Shown piece after piece: positions 17,406 to 25,737 of a stretch of 64,000 nt of DNA. The stretch covers positions 62,001 through 126,000 of the forward strand of contig NZ_JALNYS010000001.1 in NCBI RefSeq assembly GCF_023229695.1, read 5' to 3'. The stretch comes from Sulfuricurvum sp. (lineage in GTDB: Bacteria > Campylobacterota > Campylobacteria > Campylobacterales > Sulfurimonadaceae). Each line of letters opens with the position of its first letter. Positions within the stretch are counted from its first letter, which is position 1. Under the pieces are notes generated by a model, which saw only the letters and a program-made list of their open reading frames with translations, did no database searches and was not told where the DNA came from. A program made the position numbers and the translations under genes.

Positions 17406-18074
17406 ATGATGAAATCAGCTTTATTGGCGTTATGTCTGGGTGTAAGTGCTGCATCGGCGGCGACTCTTTTAGGGTTCGGTGCGGAGGTTGATTATTATGC
17501 TCCGAGTGCAAGCGGGGATTTTAAATATAAAACGACCTCGACCAATTTTGCCAGCGACAAAGAGTCGGCATATCAAATCGGGCTCTATTTGGAACACCCG
17601 GTTCCGATGCTCCCTAATCTTCGTATTGATTATACCCCCGATACCTCTTTTAGCGGTTCGGATTCGGTGTTAGGAACGAATAAAGTAACCTTCAAGCAGC
17701 TTGACGTTACCCCCTATTATGAAATATTGGACAATATCGTTGATTTAGATATTGGGGTCTCCTTCAAAGTACTAGACGGTAAAATTGAAGGGAAGGCCAA
17801 CGAAAATTTCAATCAGGTCATCCCGATGGGATACGTAGGTGCTGCCGTAAGTATCCCCGCAATGCCGATCAGTTTTTCGGGAAGCGTCAAGTACATCGGA
17901 TTTAGCGGTGATTCGCTCACCGATGCACGGGTGAAAGCGGTATGGAATGTTCTAGCGGGTCTTCAGGCGCAAGCCGGTTACCGTTACGAATCAATTGAGG
18001 TGAAGGACCGTTTTGATATCACATCAAACGTCGCCTTTAAAGGGCCGTTTGTCGGAGTCGGCTATAGTTTTTAA
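17406..18074 (+). CDS. TIGR04219-family outer membrane beta-barrel protein
   Basis: A 222-residue exported protein. Residues 1-18 form a signal peptide ending in AASA, and the rest alternates in beta-strands, ending in GVGYSF with a C-terminal aromatic residue as required for outer-membrane insertion. The LLGFGAEVDYYAPSASGDF start after cleavage is typical for the TIGR04219 family of Campylobacterota. Function unknown. AAGGA precedes two adjacent ATG codons. The stop codon TAA lies inside the 7-bp duplication of the MITE that follows directly. Confidence 0.85.
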   Translation: MMKSALLALCLGVSAASAATLLGFGAEVDYYAPSASGDFKYKTTSTNFASDKESAYQIGLYLEHPVPMLPNLRIDYTPDTSFSGSDSVLGTNKVTFKQLDVTPYYEILDNIVDLDIGVSFKVLDGKIEGKANENFNQVIPMGYVGAAVSIPAMPISFSGSVKYIGFSGDSLTDARVKAVWNVLAGLQAQAGYRYESIEVKDRFDITSNVAFKGPFVGVGYSF

Positions 18075-18218
18075 CTGATGTTATGCACTTTTCGCTCATA
18101 GCCCGTAAAGTGGCGGGGACAATTTGTCCCCTGCACCCCCCTAAAGCTACCCGCATCTGTCGGATGCGGGAGATTACTAACCTTTTCGCACGTGTTTAGA
18201 GAAGGTGCGTAAGGTCAA
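18075..18218 (-). mobile_element. MITE copy 3, at the stop codon of the outer-membrane gene
   Basis: A 144-bp copy in inverted orientation. The ends read CTGATGTTATGCAC and GTGCGTAAGGTCAA, and both are flanked by TTTTTAA (18068-18074 and 18219-18225). The left duplication contains the host stop codon. The element is followed by only 22 bp before the convergent ATPase gene, so its hairpins may act as a terminator for both. Confidence 0.92.
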
Positions 18219-18240
18219 TTTTTAAAATAAACGGCCGTGA

Positions 18241-19305
18241 CTACTCCTCTCCCAAAGCCCACATCGAAAACGGTACCATCATAATAAGGGCGATCGGGTG
18301 GGAGAGGGAACTCTCCGTATTCATTGTTACGGCAATCACTTCGCGTACCCCGTTTGTAATGATAAACCCCTCCAGCCCTTCTACTTTTTTAAACAAAGCG
18401 TGTTCGTTGGCAAACGGGAGTGCCAGCACAATCTGCCTCCGTTCCGGAAGGTAAAAATCGATCCCCTCATCGTAATAGCATCGAATGCGATGTTTGACCA
18501 ATTCCAAAAAAATCAGATTTTCAAACAGCCTTCCAAAGTGTTTCTGGAGATTAAGGGCATGCTTGATCGCGATATCGCAAAGATAGAGCTTCTGAATGGC
18601 ACTCGGGTGGTTAAACTTCTCCAACCCATACAGATATTTTTTTTGCAGTAGCATTTGAAGCGAGTGATAGAGTTTATCTTTGGAAATCTTCCGTTCGCTT
18701 TTTAGCCGTTCGTACAGATTGAAAGCCGAGACTTTCTGGGTCACCATTTTACTGGCTTGTATGACGATGGCAAGCTCGATATCGGTTAAAGCACGCATCA
18801 GAATTTTCTGAAGATAGAGGGGCCGCTCTTCCGCCGTAACGCGATGCATAGCCGGAAAACCACCGAGCTGAAAAAAATGGTTGAGCGCCGTTGAATCGAA
18901 TTTAGGCTCAAAAGCGAGAAACTCTTCATAATCCAGCAAATTCAGTTCGAGAAGTTCGAATGGGGTTTCAATCGGGTATTCGGTAGCAATAATCGTCTGT
19001 TCCATCTCAAAAAGGTGGATATCTTCACGATAATTATCGAGAGCGAGTATCGAGATTTTGTTTTCACGGCAAAATGATTCGAGTTGTGTATTAAACACTT
19101 TGGGGTCAATACGCATGTCTCGACAATCGAGATAAAGGTAAGTCGATTTCTTATGGGAGAGGAGGTAGTGTTTGATCAGAGACGTTTTCCCCGATTGGGC
19201 GACGCCGATTACGGAAGTGCTGCTTTCCGATAAGGTACATTTTCTCTCTATGTAGCCGCTATTGTGCAGATCGTAGCGATAATATTCATCAAGTAAAGTA
19301 TTCAT
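18241..19305 (-). CDS. AAA ATPase, AAA_14/DUF4143-like
   Basis: A 354-residue P-loop ATPase. Walker A is in GVAQSGKTSLIKH (residues 34-42) and a Walker B-like strand is at ISILALDNY. The PFELLELNLLDYEEFLAF and LGGFPAMH segments are typical of the AAA_14 group; a winged-helix-like part and a C-terminal nuclease-like domain (FENLIFLELVKHRIRCYYDE) follow. Many relatives are of unknown function. It stands alone between the outer-membrane gene and the ribosomal operon. No clear ribosome-binding site is present before ATG 19305. Confidence 0.75.
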   Translation of the reverse strand: MNTLLDEYYRYDLHNSGYIERKCTLSESSTSVIGVAQSGKTSLIKHYLLSHKKSTYLYLDCRDMRIDPKVFNTQLESFCRENKISILALDNYREDIHLFEMEQTIIATEYPIETPFELLELNLLDYEEFLAFEPKFDSTALNHFFQLGGFPAMHRVTAEERPLYLQKILMRALTDIELAIVIQASKMVTQKVSAFNLYERLKSERKISKDKLYHSLQMLLQKKYLYGLEKFNHPSAIQKLYLCDIAIKHALNLQKHFGRLFENLIFLELVKHRIRCYYDEGIDFYLPERRQIVLALPFANEHALFKKVEGLEGFIITNGVREVIAVTMNTESSLSHPIALIMMVPFSMWALGEE

Positions 19306-19391
19306 AGAGAAAATAATAACCTAAAAAACATAGCTTCCTTATTAAAAGGAAATAAAATATAGATAAAAATGACTTTTCGTACCTAAAATGC

Positions 19392-19420
19392 TTGACCCAA
19401 TGGGGGTAAGTCGATATAAT
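19392..19420 (+). promoter_or_regulatory. Promoter of the S10-spc ribosomal operon
   Basis: TTGACC (19392-19397) and TATAAT (19415-19420) are 17 bases apart, a near-consensus housekeeping promoter. Transcription should start near 19427, about 50 bases before rpsJ, too short a leader for the large L4-binding leader of enterobacteria. Confidence 0.85.
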
Positions 19421-19478
19421 TTCGCTGCCTTATCATAGTCAGATGATACTGACGAGTTCTTTATTTAAGGAAAACATT

Positions 19479-19790
19479 ATGGAAAAGATTCGTTTGAAAC
19501 TTAGAGCATACGATCATCGTGTTCTTGATCGTTCAGTTGCCTCTATTGTAGAAGCTGTAAAGCGAACGGGTGCGGAAATTCGCGGCCCAATCCCTTTGCC
19601 AACCAAGATTCGTAAGTATACGGTTCTTAAATCTCCGCACGTCAATAAAGACTCACGTGAGCAATTTGAGATTCGTATGCACGCTCGTTTGATCGACATC
19701 GTATCGGCTACGCCGGATACCGTTGATTCATTAATGAAGCTTGACTTGGCTCCGGAAGTGGACGTAGAAGTTCGCTCTATGGACAAGTAA
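19479..19790 (+). CDS. rpsJ: 30S ribosomal protein S10
   Basis: A 103-residue S10 (NusE), in the head of the 30S subunit and also a Nus transcription factor. The protein starts MEKIRLKLRAYDHRVLD; ATG 19479 has AAGGA before it and replaces a longer open frame beginning 12 codons upstream. It is the first gene of the ribosomal operon. Confidence 0.97.
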   Translation: MEKIRLKLRAYDHRVLDRSVASIVEAVKRTGAEIRGPIPLPTKIRKYTVLKSPHVNKDSREQFEIRMHARLIDIVSATPDTVDSLMKLDLAPEVDVEVRSMDK

Positions 19791-19800
19791 GGAGTAGGGT

Positions 19801-20376
19801 GTGGAATACATTGTAGAAAAAATCGGCATGAGCCGAACGATTAGCGTTCCGAGCAAAGTGGTTACTCTTTTAAAAGTAAAAGAAGTAAAAGTTTGTTCAG
19901 TGAACGAAGGTACAGCGCTTGTAGCGTATAGCCAAGGTAAGGCAGCCAATAAAGCGATTGAAGGTCAGCAAAAGAAATATAACCTTTCTGCTGAATTCAA
20001 CAAATTCGCTACATTGGAAGTTGCTAATACAGAAGCAGGCGATTTGGATATGAATCCTTTGGCGGATGCTAAAACCGTTAAGAGCGCATTCAAAACAAAA
20101 GGTCGCGGTTTTACCGGCGTTATGAAACGTTGGAATTTTGCCGGCGGACCGGGTGCACACGGTCACCGTTTCCACCGTACGGGTGGATCTATCGGTAACC
20201 GCGAATGGCCGGGTAAAGTCCAAAAAGGGCGTAAAATGTCGGGTCAATACGGTAACGAGCAAGTAACCGTTAAAAACGAAGTCATGTCATATGACGCACA
20301 AAACGGTGTACTGGTTGTCGTGGGTTCAATCCCGGGTGCAAACGGTGCGCTAGGTCGAGTAAAGGTTGTTAAATAA
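19801..20376 (+). CDS. rplC: 50S ribosomal protein L3
   Basis: A 191-residue L3, an early-assembly protein near the peptidyl-transferase centre. The family loop GTGGSIGNREWPGKV and the FAGGPGAHGHRFHR segment are clear. It starts with GTG behind AAGGAG. The N-terminus (VEKIGMSRTISVP) differs from the usual GKKIGMT opening, a lineage trait. The stop overlaps rplD by one base. Confidence 0.96.
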   Translation: MEYIVEKIGMSRTISVPSKVVTLLKVKEVKVCSVNEGTALVAYSQGKAANKAIEGQQKKYNLSAEFNKFATLEVANTEAGDLDMNPLADAKTVKSAFKTKGRGFTGVMKRWNFAGGPGAHGHRFHRTGGSIGNREWPGKVQKGRKMSGQYGNEQVTVKNEVMSYDAQNGVLVVVGSIPGANGALGRVKVVK

Positions 20377-20987
20377 TGAGCGCGATTGTACTGAACGAAA
20401 AATTCGAAAAAGCCTCTGAATTGGCATTGCCTGAGAGCTTTAGCGGTATCAACCCGCACAATCTCTACTTGTACGTTAAGTCGTATCAAGCGAGTATCCG
20501 TTCAAATACGGCTTCTGCGAAAACTCGCGCTGAAGTTCGTGGCGGCGGTAAAAAACCATGGGCTCAAAAAGGCAAGGGTGGCGCTCGTGCCGGTTCTCGC
20601 CGTTCCCCTATCTGGGTTGGCGGTGGTATCGCTCACGGTCCAAACACGGGTCGTAACTACGATCAGAAGATCAATAAAAAGCAAAAGAAATTGGCACTTA
20701 AATGTGCATTGGATGCTTTGGCAACTGCCGGGAAACTGTTCATCGTTGATTCGATCGAAGTTCCAAGCGGTAAAACAAAAGACGCATTGGCATTGTTCAA
20801 TACGTTGAACGTTCGCGATGCGCTATTGGTGAAAAAGATTCTCGATGAGAAAACCTATCTTGCATTCCGCAACATTGCTTCTACCTATGTGGTTGAAGAG
20901 AATGAACTCAACGCCTTTTTGGCTGCGACATACCGTTCGGTAGTAATCGAAAAAGCGGTATGGGAAAATCTGACTAAAGAGAGCTAA
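20376..20987 (+). CDS. rplD: 50S ribosomal protein L4
   Basis: A 203-residue L4, lining the exit tunnel. The conserved loop TRAEVRGGGKKPWAQKGKG followed by GGARAGSRRSPIWVGGG is intact. In enterobacteria L4 represses its own operon; no matching leader is seen here. The start codon overlaps the rplC stop (TAATG). Confidence 0.96.
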   Translation: MSAIVLNEKFEKASELALPESFSGINPHNLYLYVKSYQASIRSNTASAKTRAEVRGGGKKPWAQKGKGGARAGSRRSPIWVGGGIAHGPNTGRNYDQKINKKQKKLALKCALDALATAGKLFIVDSIEVPSGKTKDALALFNTLNVRDALLVKKILDEKTYLAFRNIASTYVVEENELNAFLAATYRSVVIEKAVWENLTKES

Positions 20988-20988
20988 G

Positions 20989-21270
20989 ATGGCAGATATT
21001 ACTGATATTAAATCAATCCTGTATACAGAGAAGACTCTCGGTCTTCAAGAAGAGGGTGTAATTGTAGTTCAAACGTCTACGCGTATGACTAAAAACGCCC
21101 TTAAAGAGGTGTTCAGAGAGTACTTCGGAATTGTTCCGTCTCGTGTTAACTCTTTGAACCAAAGCGGAAAAGTAAAACGTTTCCGTGGTCTTGCTGGTAA
21201 ACAAAACGACTTTAAAAAGTTCTATGTGAAATTGCCAGAAGGCGCACAAATCGATAGTTTGGCGGTGTAA
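20989..21270 (+). CDS. rplW: 50S ribosomal protein L23
   Basis: A 93-residue L23 at the tunnel exit, where it binds trigger factor and SRP. The N-terminal DIKSILYTEKTL and the central PSRVNSLNQSGKVKR match the family. It follows rplD by one base, with an AAGAG-type site inside the rplD end. Confidence 0.95.
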   Translation: MADITDIKSILYTEKTLGLQEEGVIVVQTSTRMTKNALKEVFREYFGIVPSRVNSLNQSGKVKRFRGLAGKQNDFKKFYVKLPEGAQIDSLAV

Positions 21271-21271
21271 T

Positions 21272-22111
21272 ATGGCGATCAAAACGTATAAACCAACCAC
21301 ACCGAGCCGACGTTTTATGACAAACGTCGATAACTCGGATATCACGGCAAAAGCGTCGGTTCGCTCATTGTTGACAAAACTTCCGGCACATGCAGGTCGT
21401 AACAGCAACGGTCGTATCACATCACGCCATAAAGAGGCGGGAGCGAAAAAGCTTTACCGTATCATCGACTTCAAACGTAACAAATTGGGTATTGCCGGTA
21501 CTGTTGCAGCAATCGAATACGATCCGTACCGTAACTGCCGTATCGCCCTTGTCAATTATGTTGACGGGGACAAGCGTTATATCCTTCAGCCGAAAGGTTT
21601 GGTAGTGGGTGATGTTATCGCTGCTGCTGAGAGCGGTTTGGATATTAAAGCGGGTAACGCGATGAAGTTGATGAACATCCCTGTGGGGACTACGGTTCAC
21701 AATATCGAGCTTAAGCCGGGCAAAGGGGGACAAATCGTCCGTTCAGCGGGAACTTCTGCTCAAATCATGGGGCGTGAAGGGAAATACGTATCCGTACGTC
21801 TTCCGTCAAGCGAAATGCGTTACATTCTTGGCGAATGTATGGCGACTGTCGGTACTGTCGGTAACGAAGAGTTTATCAACATCGTAATCGGTAAAGCCGG
21901 ACGTTCACGTCACTTGGGTATCCGTCCTCAGACGCGTGGTTCTGCGATGAACCCTATCGATCACCCGCACGGTGGTGGTGAAGGTAAAACGAATTCAGGA
22001 CGTCACCCGGTTACTCCATGGGGTAAACCGACTAAAGGTGCTAAAACACGTAAGAAGAAAGCAAGTGATAAATTGATTATTACTCGCCGTAAATCAAATC
22101 CGAAGAGGTAG
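21272..22111 (+). CDS. rplB: 50S ribosomal protein L2
   Basis: A 279-residue L2, required for peptidyl transfer and subunit joining. The AIEYDPYRNCRIALV segment and the GSAMNPIDHPHGGGEGK motif with the functionally essential His are present. It ends in a basic tail. One base separates it from rplW. Confidence 0.97.
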   Translation: MAIKTYKPTTPSRRFMTNVDNSDITAKASVRSLLTKLPAHAGRNSNGRITSRHKEAGAKKLYRIIDFKRNKLGIAGTVAAIEYDPYRNCRIALVNYVDGDKRYILQPKGLVVGDVIAAAESGLDIKAGNAMKLMNIPVGTTVHNIELKPGKGGQIVRSAGTSAQIMGREGKYVSVRLPSSEMRYILGECMATVGTVGNEEFINIVIGKAGRSRHLGIRPQTRGSAMNPIDHPHGGGEGKTNSGRHPVTPWGKPTKGAKTRKKKASDKLIITRRKSNPKR

Positions 22112-22114
22112 AGT

Positions 22115-22396
22115 ATGGCTAGATCAGTAAAAAAAGGGCCGTTCGTTGACGGACACCTTATGAAAAAAGTGATTGCTGCCAAAGAGACGAAAAGCAACAA
22201 ACCAATCAAAACATGGTCACGCCGTAGCGTGATCTTGCCAGATATGATCGGTTTAACGTTCACCGTCCATAATGGCCGTCAGTTTGTACCGGTTTTCGTA
22301 ACGGAAAACCACATTGGTTACAAGCTTGGTGAATTTGCACCAACACGTACGTTTAAGGGCCATAAAGGTTCTGTACAGAAGAAAATCGGGAAATAA
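22115..22396 (+). CDS. rpsS: 30S ribosomal protein S19
   Basis: A 93-residue S19, in the head of the 30S subunit. It opens RSVKKGPFVDGHLMKKV and carries ITWSRRS-like TWSRRSVILPDMIG and the GHKLGEFAPTRTF-type YKLGEFAPTRTFKGH motif. Three bases separate it from rplB. Confidence 0.97.
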   Translation: MARSVKKGPFVDGHLMKKVIAAKETKSNKPIKTWSRRSVILPDMIGLTFTVHNGRQFVPVFVTENHIGYKLGEFAPTRTFKGHKGSVQKKIGK

Positions 22397-22405
22397 GGAA
22401 GAGAT

Positions 22406-22723
22406 ATGGCAAGAGCACTATTAAAATTCGTTCGCGTATCTCCGACTAAATCTCGTTTGATCGCTCGCGAAGTTCAGGGTATGAATGCTGAACAAGCATT
22501 GGCTGCGTTAGAGTTCACCCCTAATAAAGCGGCAAAAATTATTGCTAAAGTGGTTGCATCCGCAGTTGCTAACAGCGGTAGCGAAGCGGAAGATTGTGTT
22601 ATCAAATCATGCCGCGTCGACAACGGTCCGGTACTTAAACGTTTCACTCAGCGTGCACGTGGTACCGCATCAGGAATCCGTAAGCCGACAGCACACATTT
22701 TGGTAGAAGTAGAGGGTAAATAA
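22406..22723 (+). CDS. rplV: 50S ribosomal protein L22
   Basis: A 105-residue L22, which spans the exit tunnel. The C-terminal hairpin region KRFTQRARGTASGIRKPTAH, where macrolide-resistance changes occur in other bacteria, is intact. It is slightly shorter than the usual 110 residues. AGGAAGAG precedes the ATG. Confidence 0.96.
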   Translation: MARALLKFVRVSPTKSRLIAREVQGMNAEQALAALEFTPNKAAKIIAKVVASAVANSGSEAEDCVIKSCRVDNGPVLKRFTQRARGTASGIRKPTAHILVEVEGK

Positions 22724-22725
22724 TT

Positions 22726-23436
22726 ATGGGTCATAAAGTTAATCCTATCGGACTTCGTCTTGGTATCAACCGCAACTGGGAATCTCGTTGGTTTCCTAAC
22801 TTTAAAACAGCTGCGGTTTCCCTAGGTGAAGATCACAAAATCCGAACTTATTTGAAAAAAGAACTCTACTACGCGGGTGTGAGCAACATCGTGATCGAGC
22901 GTACGGCGAAACGCCTTCGCGTTACGATCATTGCTGCGCGTCCGGGTATCATCATCGGTAAAAAAGGTTCTGATATCGAGAAGGTTAAAACTTCTTTGCA
23001 AAACCTTATCGGAAAACCGGTTGCCGTTAATATTAAAGAAGAGAAGCGTGCGCAAGCTTCAGCCCAATTGGTTGCTGAAAACGTGGCTACTCAACTTGAA
23101 AAACGTGTTGCATTCCGCCGCGCAATGAAAAAAGTTATGCAAAATGCACAACGTGCAGGGGCAAAAGGGATCAAAGTATCCGTAGCAGGTCGTCTTGGCG
23201 GTGCCGAGATCGCTCGTACGGAATGGTACCTTGAGGGGCGCGTACCGTTGCACACCCTTCGTGCAAAAATCGATTACGGCTTTGCTGAAGCGCACACCAC
23301 ATACGGTGTAATCGGTATCAAAGTCTGGATTTTCAAAGGTGAGGTTCTCACTAAAGGGATCCAACCGGAAGCAAAAGAACAAAATGAAGAGCGCGGCGAT
23401 GATCAACAACGTCGTCCACGCAGAAAGGCTAAATAA
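22726..23436 (+). CDS. rpsC: 30S ribosomal protein S3
   Basis: A 236-residue S3 at the mRNA entry site, with helicase activity together with S4 and S5. The opening MGHKVNPIGLRLGINRNW and the KH motif ARPGIIIGKKGSDIEK are clear, as is GRLGGAEIARTEWY. It ends in a charged tail rich in Glu, Gln and Arg. Confidence 0.97.
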   Translation: MGHKVNPIGLRLGINRNWESRWFPNFKTAAVSLGEDHKIRTYLKKELYYAGVSNIVIERTAKRLRVTIIAARPGIIIGKKGSDIEKVKTSLQNLIGKPVAVNIKEEKRAQASAQLVAENVATQLEKRVAFRRAMKKVMQNAQRAGAKGIKVSVAGRLGGAEIARTEWYLEGRVPLHTLRAKIDYGFAEAHTTYGVIGIKVWIFKGEVLTKGIQPEAKEQNEERGDDQQRRPRRKAK

Positions 23437-23438
23437 TC

Positions 23439-23864
23439 ATGTTGATGCCTAAGCGTACGAAATATCGTAAAATGATGAAAGGGCGTAACCGTGGTTACGC
23501 TCAAAGAGCAAACAAACTTGATTTCGGTACTATCGGATTCAAGGCAACGGAAGCGGGACGTATCAACTCCCGTCAAATCGAAGCGGCACGTATCGCAGCT
23601 ACCCGTCACATTAAACGTAGCGGTAAAATCTGGATCCGTGTATTCCCGGCGAAACCTTTGACTGCCAAACCACTTGAAGTGCGTATGGGTAAAGGTAAAG
23701 GTGCTGTGGATCAATGGGTTATGAACATCAAGCCGGGCCGTATTATTTTTGAAATGGGTGGGGTTGAAGAGACTCTTGCTCGTGAAGCACTAGCGCTTGC
23801 GATGCAAAAACTCCCATTCAAAACAAAAATTGTAACTGCGGAGATGAGCAATGAAATATACTGA
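23439..23864 (+). CDS. rplP: 50S ribosomal protein L16
   Basis: A 141-residue L16, contacting tRNA near the A site. It opens MLMPKRTKYRKMMKGRN, like the MLQPKRTKFRK of E. coli, which supports ATG 23439. The KPLEVRMGKGKGAVDQW segment is typical. Its end overlaps rpmC by 14 bases. Confidence 0.97.
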   Translation: MLMPKRTKYRKMMKGRNRGYAQRANKLDFGTIGFKATEAGRINSRQIEAARIAATRHIKRSGKIWIRVFPAKPLTAKPLEVRMGKGKGAVDQWVMNIKPGRIIFEMGGVEETLAREALALAMQKLPFKTKIVTAEMSNEIY

Positions 23865-24036
23865 TTTGAACGGTAAAACAGCAGCTGAACTTCAAGGTAT
23901 GCTCAAAGAGAAAAAGATTGAGCTTTTCACTTTGAAAATTAAGCAAAAAATGATGCAATTGACCAACACGAGCGAACTTCGCACGGCGAAAAAAGATATT
24001 GCACGCATCAACACTGCGTTAAGCGCAGTGAAGTAA
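23851..24036 (+). CDS. rpmC: 50S ribosomal protein L29
   Basis: A 61-residue L29, a two-helix protein near the tunnel exit. TAAELQGMLKEKKIELFTL and the closing RTAKKDIARINTAL match the family. It starts inside the rplP 3' end, with GGAGATG-type purines before the ATG, indicating coupled translation. Confidence 0.95.
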   Translation: MKYTDLNGKTAAELQGMLKEKKIELFTLKIKQKMMQLTNTSELRTAKKDIARINTALSAVK

Positions 24037-24046
24037 GGGCTGATCA

Positions 24047-24298
24047 ATGACACATAAACGTGAAATTCAAGGTATCGTAGTAACCAAAGCCGGCGAAAAA
24101 ACAGCAACGATCGTTGTTGAGCGCCGCGTAATGCACCCACGTTACCACAAAACGGTAAAACGTTTTAAAAAATACATGATCCACGATGAAAACAATCAGC
24201 TTAACGTTGGTGATGAAGTAATCGCGATCGAGTGCCGACCGCTTTCCAAAAGCAAATCATTCCGTCTTAAAACTCTGGTTAAAGGGGTTCAGGCATGA
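24047..24298 (+). CDS. rpsQ: 30S ribosomal protein S17
   Basis: An 83-residue S17, a primary 16S rRNA binder of OB fold. Motifs GIVVTKAGEKTATIVVERR, HPRYHKTVKR and the C-terminal ECRPLSKSKSFRL are typical. It overlaps rplN by an ATGA. Confidence 0.96.
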   Translation: MTHKREIQGIVVTKAGEKTATIVVERRVMHPRYHKTVKRFKKYMIHDENNQLNVGDEVIAIECRPLSKSKSFRLKTLVKGVQA

Positions 24299-24663
24299 TT
24301 CAAAGTTTTACTCGTCTAGCAGTAGCCGATAACACTGGCGCAAAAGAGATTATGTGTATTAAAGTTCTTGGCGGTTCAAAACGTCGTTATGCGACAGTCG
24401 GTGATGTTATCATCGCTTCTGTCAAAAAAGCGGCTCCAACCGGTAAAGTAAAAAAAGGTCAGGTTGTTACAGCGGTTGTTGTCCGTACGAAGAAAGAGGT
24501 TCACCGTGAAAACGGTTCATTGATCCGCTTCGACGAAAACGCTGCCGTTATCCTTGACAAAAAACGTGAGCCTATCGGTACACGTATTTTCGGACCTGTA
24601 AGCCGTGAAGTTCGTTACGCTGGTTTCATGAAAATCGTTTCCCTGGCTCCGGAGGTTGTATGA
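24295..24663 (+). CDS. rplN: 50S ribosomal protein L14
   Basis: A 122-residue L14, at the intersubunit bridge. MIQSFTRLAVADNTGAKEI and the FGPVSREVR segment near the end are diagnostic. It is the normal length, and the gene overlaps both its neighbours. Confidence 0.97.
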   Translation: MIQSFTRLAVADNTGAKEIMCIKVLGGSKRRYATVGDVIIASVKKAAPTGKVKKGQVVTAVVVRTKKEVHRENGSLIRFDENAAVILDKKREPIGTRIFGPVSREVRYAGFMKIVSLAPEVV

Positions 24664-24893
24664 TGGCAAAATTTAATTTCAAAAAAGGTGACACTGTTGA
24701 AGTGATCGCCGGTGATGACAAAGGTACAAAAGCAGAAGTGCTTCAAGTAATGCCTAAGAAAAACAAAGTGATCGTTAAGGGTTGCCGTGTTGCTAAAAAA
24801 GCAATCAAACCTAGCGAGCAAAATCCACAAGGCGGATTTATGAGCAAAGAGATGCCGATTGATGCATCGAATGTCCGCAAAGTAGAGGCGTAA
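24663..24893 (+). CDS. rplX: 50S ribosomal protein L24
   Basis: A 76-residue L24, which starts 50S assembly. The KOW motif lies in FKKGDTVEVIAGDDKGTKA. Two ATG codons are adjacent (24660 and 24663); the second has the better distance of 7 bases from GGAGG and gives the usual MAKFNFKKGD start. It is shorter than the 100-plus residues of E. coli L24, as in other members of this phylum. Confidence 0.93.
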   Translation: MAKFNFKKGDTVEVIAGDDKGTKAEVLQVMPKKNKVIVKGCRVAKKAIKPSEQNPQGGFMSKEMPIDASNVRKVEA

Positions 24894-24895
24894 TC

Positions 24896-25441
24896 ATGGC
24901 ACGACTAAAAGATAAATATTTGGCGCTTAAGCCTGAGCTTCAAACAGCACTTGGAATTGCAAACGTAATGCAAGTTCCTGCACTTGAAAAAGTGATCATC
25001 TCTGTCGGTTGTGGTTTTGCCATGAAAGACAACAAATTGATCCAAAACATCCAAGACACGATCAGCAACATTGCCGGTCAACGTGCTTCGGTTGTGGTAG
25101 CGAAAAAATCGGTTGCAGGATTTAAAGTACGTGAAGGGATGCCGGTCGGTGTTAAAGTAACCCTTCGCGGTGCTCAAATGTACGATTTCATGGATAAATT
25201 GATCTCTGTATCACTTCCTCGTGTAAAAGACTTTCGCGGTATTCCGCGTAACGGTTTTGACGGTCGCGGAAACTACAACTTCGGTTTGACCGAGCAGTTG
25301 ATTTTCCCGGAAGTGGATTACGATTCAATCATGCAAATTCACGGGATGAACATCACCGTGGTAACAAGTGCTACAGCGGATAAAGATGCATTCAAGCTTC
25401 TCGAAATGCTTGGTATGCCGTTTGCTAAAGGGAGAGAATAA
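24896..25441 (+). CDS. rplE: 50S ribosomal protein L5
   Basis: A 181-residue L5, part of the central protuberance that binds 5S rRNA. FKVREGMPVGVKVTLRG, RDFRG-like VKDFRGIPRNGFDGRGNY and FPEVDYDSI are all family motifs. Its stop overlaps the rpsN start by one base (TAATG). Confidence 0.97.
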   Translation: MARLKDKYLALKPELQTALGIANVMQVPALEKVIISVGCGFAMKDNKLIQNIQDTISNIAGQRASVVVAKKSVAGFKVREGMPVGVKVTLRGAQMYDFMDKLISVSLPRVKDFRGIPRNGFDGRGNYNFGLTEQLIFPEVDYDSIMQIHGMNITVVTSATADKDAFKLLEMLGMPFAKGRE

Positions 25442-25626
25442 TGGCTAAGAAGTCAATGATCGCTAAGGCGAACCGCACACCAAAATTTGCCGTTCGTGCT
25501 TACACTCGCTGCCAGATCTGCGGACGTCCGCACTCTGTTATCAGCGATTTCGGAATTTGTCGCGTTTGCTTCCGTAAAATGGCAAACGAAGGGTTAATCC
25601 CAGGCGTTAGAAAGTCTTCTTGGTAA
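25441..25626 (+). CDS. rpsN: 30S ribosomal protein S14, zinc-binding type
   Basis: A 61-residue S14 of the short type Z. The four zinc ligands are in RCQICGRPHS and GICRVCFRKMA (two CxxC pairs). It opens AKKSMIAKANRTPKF. It is the last gene before a 111-bp gap with a hairpin, the only sizeable gap in the operon. Confidence 0.97.
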   Translation: MAKKSMIAKANRTPKFAVRAYTRCQICGRPHSVISDFGICRVCFRKMANEGLIPGVRKSSW

Positions 25627-25633
25627 TTTGAAC

Positions 25634-25658
25634 GGCGGATGAGCAAAGCCCATCCGCC
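25634..25658 (+). other. Hairpin inside the ribosomal operon, rpsN-rpsH gap
   Basis: GGCGGATG (25634-25641) pairs with CATCCGCC (25651-25658) around a 9-base loop. No T-run follows, so it is not a classical terminator. It stands in the 111-bp space between rpsN and rpsH in an operon where other gaps are 0-11 bp. It may be an mRNA processing or attenuation site, or a small repeat; nothing further is decisive. Confidence 0.7.
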
Positions 25659-25737
25659 TACGCTAACGCTGAGTTTACCTCGGCGGTACGCCCAATTATC
25701 AAGGTGAAACTCCTAATGATTAGATAAGGAATATTAA

